Source: Sphingomonas sp. BT-65 (GTDB taxonomy: Bacteria; Pseudomonadota; Alphaproteobacteria; Sphingomonadales; Sphingomonadaceae). Taken from it: a stretch of DNA of 64,000 nucleotides. How positions within the stretch are numbered: the first letter of the stretch is position 1; each line of letters starts with the position of its first letter. The notes under the pieces were generated by a model that saw only the letters and a list, made by a program, of their open reading frames with translations, did not search any database and was not told where the DNA came from. The DNA is taken from NCBI RefSeq assembly GCF_026107375.2, contig NZ_JAPCIA010000002.1, positions 186,001-250,000 of the forward strand, given 5' to 3'. This document shows, piece after piece, positions 58,256 through 64,000 of the stretch. Both the position numbers and the translations under genes were made by a program.

Positions 58256-58273
58256 TTGGCACGGCTCGTGCAA
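58256..58273 (+). promoter_or_regulatory. Sigma-54 (RpoN) promoter for glnB-glnA
   Basis: TTGGCACGGCTCGTGCAA: GG at 58258-58259 and GC at 58270-58271 are exactly ten bases apart, as sigma-54 needs (TGGCAC at -24; GTGCA in place of TTGCA at -12). It lies 119 bp before glnB, the nitrogen-regulated position expected in alphaproteobacteria. Confidence 0.7.
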
Positions 58274-58367
58274 CCCGCGCGCCGAGGGGCGTTTCGCTTG
58301 ATCCTTTCCCGCGCCTTCGCCAGCATCGGCGCGGGACCAGGCGAGCGGACAAGCCCGCGAGACATGA

Positions 58368-58730
<363 letters not shown>

Positions 58731-58838
58731 TCGGGCAATTTGACGCACTGCAAAAATTTCACGAAACTGCGCTGCGGCGCAATATGATTCTCCGGCAGCT
58801 GCCGGTTCTGACAAGCGAGAGAAAGGGGCTTGGTTCCA

Positions 58839-60251
58839 ATGGCTAACACCGCCGCCGACATTCTGAAGATGGTGAAGGATCAGGAGATCGAGTGGATCGA
58901 CCTGCGCTTCACCGACCCCAAGGGCAAGTGGCAGCACCTGACCATGGTCGCCGGCGTGATCGGCGAGGACGAGCTGACCGACGGCCTGATGTTCGACGGT
59001 TCGTCGATCGAGGGCTGGAAGGCGATCAACGAGTCGGACATGATCCTCAAGCCCGATCTGGACGCCGTGTGGGTCGATCCGTTCAGCGCCACCCCGATGC
59101 TGATCCTGGTGTGCGACATCGTCGAGCCCTCGACCGGCGAGCTCTATGCCCGCGACCCGCGCTCGACCGCGAAGCGCTCGGAGGCCTATCTCCAGTCGCT
59201 CGGCATCGGCGACACCGTCTATGTCGGCCCCGAGGCCGAGTTCTTCATGTTCGACGACGTCCGTTTCGAGAACAGCTATTCGACCAGCTATTACGCGCTC
59301 GACGACATCGAGCTGCCGGGCAATTCGTCCAAGGAGTATGAGAGCGGCAACATGGGCCACCGCCCCCGCGCCAAGGGCGGCTATTTCCCCGTCGCGCCGG
59401 TCGACAGCGCCGTCGACATCCGCGGCGAGATGGTCTCGACCATGCTCGAAATGGGCCTGCCCTGCGACAAGCACCACCATGAGGTCGCCGCCGCGCAGCA
59501 CGAGCTCGGCCTGACCTTCGGTACGCTGGTCCAGACCGCCGACCGCATGCAGATCTACAAGTATGTCGTGCACCAGGTCGCGCATGCCTATGGCAAGACC
59601 GCGACCTTCATGCCCAAGCCGATCAAGGAAGATAACGGCTCGGGCATGCACACCCACATGTCGATCTGGGACGGCGGCAAGCCGCTGTTCGCGGGCAATG
59701 GCTATGCCGGCCTCAGCGAGATGTGCCTCTACTTCATCGGCGGCGTGATCAAGCACGCCAAGGCGCTCAACGCCTTCACCAACCCGACCACCAACAGCTA
59801 CAAGCGGCTGGTGCCGGGCTATGAGGCGCCGGTGCTGCTCGCCTATTCGTCGCGCAACCGTTCGGCCTCGTGCCGCATCCCGTACGGCGCGGGCACCAAG
59901 GCGAAGCGCGTCGAGTTCCGCTTCCCCGATGCGCTGGCCAACCCCTATCTCGCTTATGCCGCGCTGCTGATGGCCGGCCTCGACGGCATCCAGAACAAGA
60001 TCCATCCGGGCGACCCGATGGACAAGAACCTCTACGACCTGCCGCCTGAGGAACTGGCCGAAGTGCCGACCGTGTGCGGTTCGCTGCGCGAGGCGCTCGA
60101 CAGCCTGGAGGCCGATATGGACTTCCTGCTCAAGGGCGACGTGTTCGGCAAGGACCAGATCGACGCCTATATCGAGCTCAAGCGCGCCGAAGTCGCCCGC
60201 TGGGAGATGACCCCGAGCCCGGTCGAGTTCGACATGTACTATTCGGCCTGA
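58839..60251 (+). CDS. glnA: Glutamine synthetase, type I
   Basis: 470 residues. Motifs: [75 protein letters not shown] and the adenylylation-site region [15 protein letters not shown] (Tyr in NLYDLPPEE). It makes glutamine from glutamate and ammonia. It follows glnB and shares its sigma-54 promoter; a terminator follows. Confidence 0.98.
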   Translation: MANTAADILKMVKDQEIEWIDLRFTDPKGKWQHLTMVAGVIGEDELTDGLMFDGSSIEGWKAINESDMILKPDLDAVWVDPFSATPMLILVCDIVEPSTGELYARDPRSTAKRSEAYLQSLGIGDTVYVGPEAEFFMFDDVRFENSYSTSYYALDDIELPGNSSKEYESGNMGHRPRAKGGYFPVAPVDSAVDIRGEMVSTMLEMGLPCDKHHHEVAAAQHELGLTFGTLVQTADRMQIYKYVVHQVAHAYGKTATFMPKPIKEDNGSGMHTHMSIWDGGKPLFAGNGYAGLSEMCLYFIGGVIKHAKALNAFTNPTTNSYKRLVPGYEAPVLLAYSSRNRSASCRIPYGAGTKAKRVEFRFPDALANPYLAYAALLMAGLDGIQNKIHPGDPMDKNLYDLPPEELAEVPTVCGSLREALDSLEADMDFLLKGDVFGKDQIDAYIELKRAEVARWEMTPSPVEFDMYYSA

Positions 60252-60307
60252 GCCGAACCCCGTTCCCAAGCGCCGCCTCCCGGGGGGGAGCGGCGCCGGA
60301 CAGCGAG

Positions 60308-60338
60308 ACGCCCGGACCTGCAAAGGTCCGGGCGTTTT
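60308..60338 (+). terminator. Terminator after glnA
   Basis: The stem ACGCCCGGACCT/AGGTCCGGGCGT has loop GCAA and is followed by TTTTC. Confidence 0.9.
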
Positions 60339-60373
60339 CGTTGCCCATGCGACGAAAACGTGTCGCCTGTGCA

Positions 60374-60391
60374 ACGTCATATGATCGTCAT
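60374..60391 (+). promoter_or_regulatory. PHO-box-like direct repeat upstream of the TonB receptor-phytase operon
   Basis: ACGTCAT-ATGA-TCGTCAT: two half sites share GTCAT and are 11 bp apart, with a 4-bp A/T-rich spacer, as in the PhoB consensus CTGTCAT-AWAW-CTGTCAY (the first two bases of each half differ). It lies 87 bp before the receptor ATG. The phytase downstream fits phosphate control. Confidence 0.5.
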
Positions 60392-60477
60392 CGTTTTGCA
60401 ATCAAACCGAAACACGAATCGCACCTGACTGACACCTGCCAGCCCTAGTCGCGCCCTCGACTCAATCGGGGGATCCC

Positions 60478-62799
60478 ATGAACACCAGCTCGATCTTCGC
60501 CACCCTCGCGGGCGCCAGCCTGCCTGCGCTTGCCCTTTCGCTCGCCGCACCCGCCGCCGCGCAGACCACCGACGCGGACGCCCAGCCGGCCCCCGCGACC
60601 GGCGAGATCGAGACCGCCGCCGACGTCGTCGTCAACGGCACCATCGCCTATCGCAACCGCACCGAGGGCGCCGAGCCCGAGCTGGTCTATGACAATGAAT
60701 TCTTCCAGCGTTTCGAGCCGCTGACGGCCGGCGATGCGCTCAAGCGCGTCCCCTCGGTCACCTTCCTCTCCGACGTGATCGAGAGCGATGGGCCCCGCCT
60801 GCGCGGCCTCGATCCGGGCTATACCCAGATCCTGATCAACGGCGAGAAGGTGCCGGGCAACCAGGCCGACCGCGGCTTCTTCATGGACCGCATCCCGGCC
60901 GAGCTGATCAAGCAGGTCGAGATCGTCCGCTCCTCCTCGGCGCGCCGCACTGGCGACGCGATCGCCGGCACGCTCAACATCGTGCTGCGCGACGGCTACC
61001 AGCTCGACGGCGGCTATATCCGCGCGGGCGGCCTGTTCTTCGACGATGGCGAGGTGAAGCCGAGCCTCGGCGCGGTGCTGGGGACGAAGGCCGGTCCGGG
61101 CCGTCTGCTGCTCGGCGCCAATGTGCAGGGGCGCTACAACCCCAAGAAAAAGTTCAGCCTGCGCTTCGACGAGCCGGGCGGCACGCTGCAGAACCGCGAG
61201 GATCAGTCGGACGTCCGCGACGGCACCGATTATGCCTTCAACGCCAGCTACGGCATCGAAAGTGAGACCACCGATTTCGAGCTCAGCGGCTTCTATGTCC
61301 GCACCGACCGCCTCGAGACCGAGCGTTCGTTCGAATATAATTCGGCCACCGGTTCGGGCGGTTCGATCCGCAACGGCGCGGGCGGCAACCTGCTGGTTGA
61401 TAACTCGAACATCAATAATATCGACCAGTATAACTACTCGATCGGCGCCAAGGTCAGCCACGAATGGTCAGCGGGCGAGACCAAGCTCAAGTTCGGCTAC
61501 GCCAAGATGAACGACGAGCAGTGGGAGACCGAGAACGAGATCGAGTTTGATCGCGCCGCGCCGCGCTTCACCGGCGACCGCTTCGACACGCATATCGTCG
61601 ATACCGAGCTCAGCGCCGGCTTCGAGCACAAGGCGCCGCTCGGCGAGGATATCGACCTGGCGTTCGGCGGTTTCTATCAGAACAAGGTCCGCAATGCCGA
61701 CGTCGAGGAAGCGACGCGCCAGCGCTTCAACCTCGCGACTGCCTTCCACACCAGCTACAGCCAGTTCGAGCTGAGCCCCGAGCTCTATGTCGGCGGCTTT
61801 GTCGGCTTCGCCCCGACCGCCGACAGCCGGGTCAAGGAAGAGCGCAAGGATGTGTTCGCGCTAGTCGAGGGTGATACCGGCGCGGTACGGTGGGAAGTCG
61901 GCCTGCGCTGGGAGAACACCAACAGCCGCATCAGCAACCGGGTCGACGGCCTGTCCGTGCGGCAGGATTATGATCACCTGCTGCCCAGCGCTTCGGCGAA
62001 GATCGACGTCGGCAATGGCGGCCGCATCACCGTCTCGGGCGCGCGCACCGTCCGCCGCCCGCGCTTCGACCATATCACGCCGGGTATCTTTGAAGAGATC
62101 GGCGACAATGACCTCGCCGGCAATCCCTTCCTCAGGCCCGAATCGGCATGGGGCGCGGACCTCGGTTACGAACACCGCATCGGCGCGACCGGCGTGATCG
62201 GGATCAATTTCTTCTATCGCGACGTCCAGGACCTGATCGAGGTCGTCAACACCCAGGAAGAAGGCAGCAACGGCCCCGGCACCTTCGTCTACACCCCCGC
62301 CAATACCGGCGACGGCAAGGTCTATGGCATCGAGTTCGACCTCTCGACCAGCCTCGGCTTCCTTGGCCTGCCCGACACCGGCGTGTTCGGCAACTTCTCG
62401 CTGCTCGACAGCGAAATCACCGACGAGTTCGGCGAGCGCCGCTTCAACGGTCAGTCCGACTATGTCTACAATTTCGGCTTCATCCAGAACTTCCCGAGCT
62501 TCGGCGCGGCGTTCGGCGCGACCTACCGCAAGCAGGGCGGCGCGCTCGACCGCAACTATCTGGAAGAGATCACCACCACCTATGGCGCGGACCTGGAAGT
62601 GTTCGTCGAGAAGCGCTTCGGCAAGAACATCACCATCCGCGCGGTCGGCTCCAACCTGCTCGACGGCGAGAAGCGCGAAGCCTTCGACAAGTTCAACACC
62701 ATCGATGGCCAGAAGGCACGCAACGACTACGAAGAATATGAGCTCGAGCGCGAGAATGCTGGCCCGGTGTTCCAGGTCATAGCACGTCTCGCCTTCTGA
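60478..62799 (+). CDS. TonB-dependent outer-membrane receptor
   Basis: 773 residues. Signal peptide (SLPALALSLAAPAAAQ), then a plug domain (about 45-165) with LTAGDALKRVPSVTFLSD, GLDPGYTQILINGEKV and IRSSSARRTGDAIAGTLNI-like VEIVRSSSARRTGDAIAGT. The C-terminal barrel ends in an aromatic residue (QVIARLAF). It imports a ligand through the outer membrane using TonB energy. The start of the phytase gene overlaps its stop (TGATG), so the cargo is probably phytate or an inositol phosphate (inference). Confidence 0.9.
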   Translation: MNTSSIFATLAGASLPALALSLAAPAAAQTTDADAQPAPATGEIETAADVVVNGTIAYRNRTEGAEPELVYDNEFFQRFEPLTAGDALKRVPSVTFLSDVIESDGPRLRGLDPGYTQILINGEKVPGNQADRGFFMDRIPAELIKQVEIVRSSSARRTGDAIAGTLNIVLRDGYQLDGGYIRAGGLFFDDGEVKPSLGAVLGTKAGPGRLLLGANVQGRYNPKKKFSLRFDEPGGTLQNREDQSDVRDGTDYAFNASYGIESETTDFELSGFYVRTDRLETERSFEYNSATGSGGSIRNGAGGNLLVDNSNINNIDQYNYSIGAKVSHEWSAGETKLKFGYAKMNDEQWETENEIEFDRAAPRFTGDRFDTHIVDTELSAGFEHKAPLGEDIDLAFGGFYQNKVRNADVEEATRQRFNLATAFHTSYSQFELSPELYVGGFVGFAPTADSRVKEERKDVFALVEGDTGAVRWEVGLRWENTNSRISNRVDGLSVRQDYDHLLPSASAKIDVGNGGRITVSGARTVRRPRFDHITPGIFEEIGDNDLAGNPFLRPESAWGADLGYEHRIGATGVIGINFFYRDVQDLIEVVNTQEEGSNGPGTFVYTPANTGDGKVYGIEFDLSTSLGFLGLPDTGVFGNFSLLDSEITDEFGERRFNGQSDYVYNFGFIQNFPSFGAAFGATYRKQGGALDRNYLEEITTTYGADLEVFVEKRFGKNITIRAVGSNLLDGEKREAFDKFNTIDGQKARNDYEEYELERENAGPVFQVIARLAF

Positions 62800-63863
62800 T
62801 GCTGAAGAACGCCCTGATGATCAGCCTGCTGCCGCTCGCGGCGGCAGGCTGCGCCTCGACCGGGGCTCAGGTCCCGGTCGTTCCCACCACCCCCGCCCAG
62901 ATGATCCAGGCGCGCGGCGAGACCGAGGCGGTCGGCACCGCCAATGCCGACGCCGCGGACGATCCCGCGATCTGGCGCAACGCGGCGGACCCCGCCGCCA
63001 GCCTGATCGTCGGCACCGACAAGAAGGCCGGGCTCCACGTCTATGACCTGAGCGGCAAGGACCGCTTCTTCATCGACGCGGGCCAGGTCAACAATGTCGA
63101 TCTCAAGGACATGGGCGACGCCGGCGTGATCGTCGCGGCGAGCGACCGCAACGATCGCAAGAATGCCAAGCTCGCGCTGTTCCGCCTCGACACCGCGGCC
63201 GCGAAGCTCGTGCCGCTTGGCACCGTGCCGGTTGGCGCGGGCGAGGCCTATGGCGTGTGCCTCTACCGCCCAGAAACCGGTACAGGGGCCGGCAAGCTCC
63301 ACGCCTTCAACGTGATCAAGGACGGCACCATCCGCCAGTTCGAGCTCGATCTGTCGGGTGCGGCGCCCACCGGCAAGCTCGTCCGCACGATGAAGCTCGC
63401 GACGCAATCCGAAGGCTGTGTCGCCGACGAGCGCACCCACCGCCTCTATGTCGGCGAAGAGAATGCCGGCGTATGGCGCTTCGACGCGCGCGCCGCGGGC
63501 GCGGTCGCGGGCGCGAAGATCGCCGCGGCGGATGGCCAGAACCTCACCATCGATGTCGAGGGCGTCGCCCTCGCAGCCGAGGGTGAGGGCAATGGCGGCT
63601 ATCTCCTGGTCTCGAGCCAGGGCGACCACGCCTATGCCGTCTATCGCCTGTCCGACGAGACCTATGTCGGCCGTTTCCGCGTCGCCGCGGGCAAGTTCGG
63701 CTCGACCGAGGAAACCGACGGGATCGAAGTGATCACCGGCGATTTCGGTCCCGATTATCCCGGCGGCCTGTTCATCGCGCAGGACGGCTACAACCCGCCC
63801 AAGGCACAGAACTTCAAGTTCGCCGCCTGGGCCGACATCAAGGCCGCGCTGGGCCTCGACTGA
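62799..63863 (+). CDS. Beta-propeller phytase-like lipoprotein
   Basis: 354 residues. Lipobox LPLAAAGC. The beta-propeller phytase features are ADDPAIWRNAADPAASLIVGT, DKKAGLHVYDLSGKD, VNNVDLKDMGD, EGCVADERTHRLYVGEENAG, and IDVEGVALA. These acidic clusters bind Ca2+ and phytate in 3-phytases. It releases phosphate from phytate, here probably at the outer membrane. It overlaps the TonB receptor gene by 1 bp. Confidence 0.92.
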   Translation: MLKNALMISLLPLAAAGCASTGAQVPVVPTTPAQMIQARGETEAVGTANADAADDPAIWRNAADPAASLIVGTDKKAGLHVYDLSGKDRFFIDAGQVNNVDLKDMGDAGVIVAASDRNDRKNAKLALFRLDTAAAKLVPLGTVPVGAGEAYGVCLYRPETGTGAGKLHAFNVIKDGTIRQFELDLSGAAPTGKLVRTMKLATQSEGCVADERTHRLYVGEENAGVWRFDARAAGAVAGAKIAAADGQNLTIDVEGVALAAEGEGNGGYLLVSSQGDHAYAVYRLSDETYVGRFRVAAGKFGSTEETDGIEVITGDFGPDYPGGLFIAQDGYNPPKAQNFKFAAWADIKAALGLD

Positions 63864-63976
63864 TACCGTGACCGCGCGGCCCGCCCGCGCGGTCATTCTC
63901 CGCTAACCACGACTCTTCCCGGCCCGCGGGAACAAAGCTGCGCTCACGCGTTTCGGCTGTGTCACGACGGGAGGAA

Positions 63977-64000
63977 ATGATGCGGCTGGTCATCCTCGGC
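63977..64000 (+). CDS. Start of a gene cut by the window end
   Basis: ATG-ATG follows GGGAGGAA and encodes MMRLVILG before the window ends. The hydrophobic beta-strand and Gly could be the start of a nucleotide-binding fold, but nothing more can be said. Confidence 0.4.

Noticed and set aside
58770..58785. TGCGCTGCGGCGCA palindrome before glnA as an NtrC site
   Set aside because: Differs from the NtrC consensus in spacer and core; too weak to annotate.

Overview
The window is a piece of a high-GC alphaproteobacterial chromosome, most likely a sphingomonad (Sphingomonas or a close relative). Several things point there: an NDUFA12-type complex I gene next to aat and DUF2155, a tRNA-Trp near secE-nusG, an L10 leader before rplJL, a glnB-glnA pair, a TonB receptor coupled to a beta-propeller phytase, and an alphaproteobacterial-type LexA box. 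No rRNA and no CRISPR array were seen.

Bases 1-12,150 look like an accessory island. They are visibly richer in A/T than the rest and hold two units. The first (2-4552) is a plus-strand cassette: an incomplete unknown gene, a helix-turn-helix protein, an HNH-type protein and a family B DNA polymerase with all exonuclease and polymerase motifs. The second (4710-11710) is a divergent locus. On the minus strand are a protein carrying a MORC/MutL-like GHKL ATPase plus a histidine-kinase core, a receiver-domain protein and an Mrr_N/GIY-YIG nuclease. On the plus strand are a small HTH controller and an amino-DNA-methyltransferase. This reads as a restriction-modification-like defence system with a built-in phosphorelay, and it is the best candidate for an undescribed system here.

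From 12,150 on the gene content is ordinary core genome. 12,151-15,515 holds a DUF899/GFA/beta-propeller cluster around an HTH regulator. 15,668-16,991 is a Y-family polymerase directly under a LexA box. 17,617-18,947 is an ECF41 sigma factor with its carboxymuconolactone-decarboxylase partner. 20,854-25,055 holds a ParA-like ATPase, aat, DUF2155, an NDUFA12-like protein, DUF192, a double cold-shock protein and recX. 25,174-32,323 holds a fatty-acyl-AMP ligase, a PAS-GGDEF-EAL protein and three unassigned proteins.

32,434-46,850 carries the translation/transcription cluster in broken form: nusG and secE on the minus strand, rplK-rplA divergent on the plus strand, then rplJ-rplL about 9.5 kb further on. 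Between the two ribosomal pairs lie pcm, a DEAD-box helicase, an L,D-transpeptidase and a yfiR-yfiN-yfiB c-di-GMP operon. rpoB does not follow rplL.

46,944-64,000 holds two paralogous proline-rich membrane proteins, an M16 peptidase pair, a CinA-domain protein, map, a flavoprotein with a probable CTG start, a DUF885 peptidase-like protein, glnB-glnA behind a sigma-54 promoter, and a TonB receptor-phytase operon behind a PHO-box-like direct repeat. Sphingomonad-type inverted repeats occur between several genes. Gene calls rest on motifs and translated sequence; no database search was possible.
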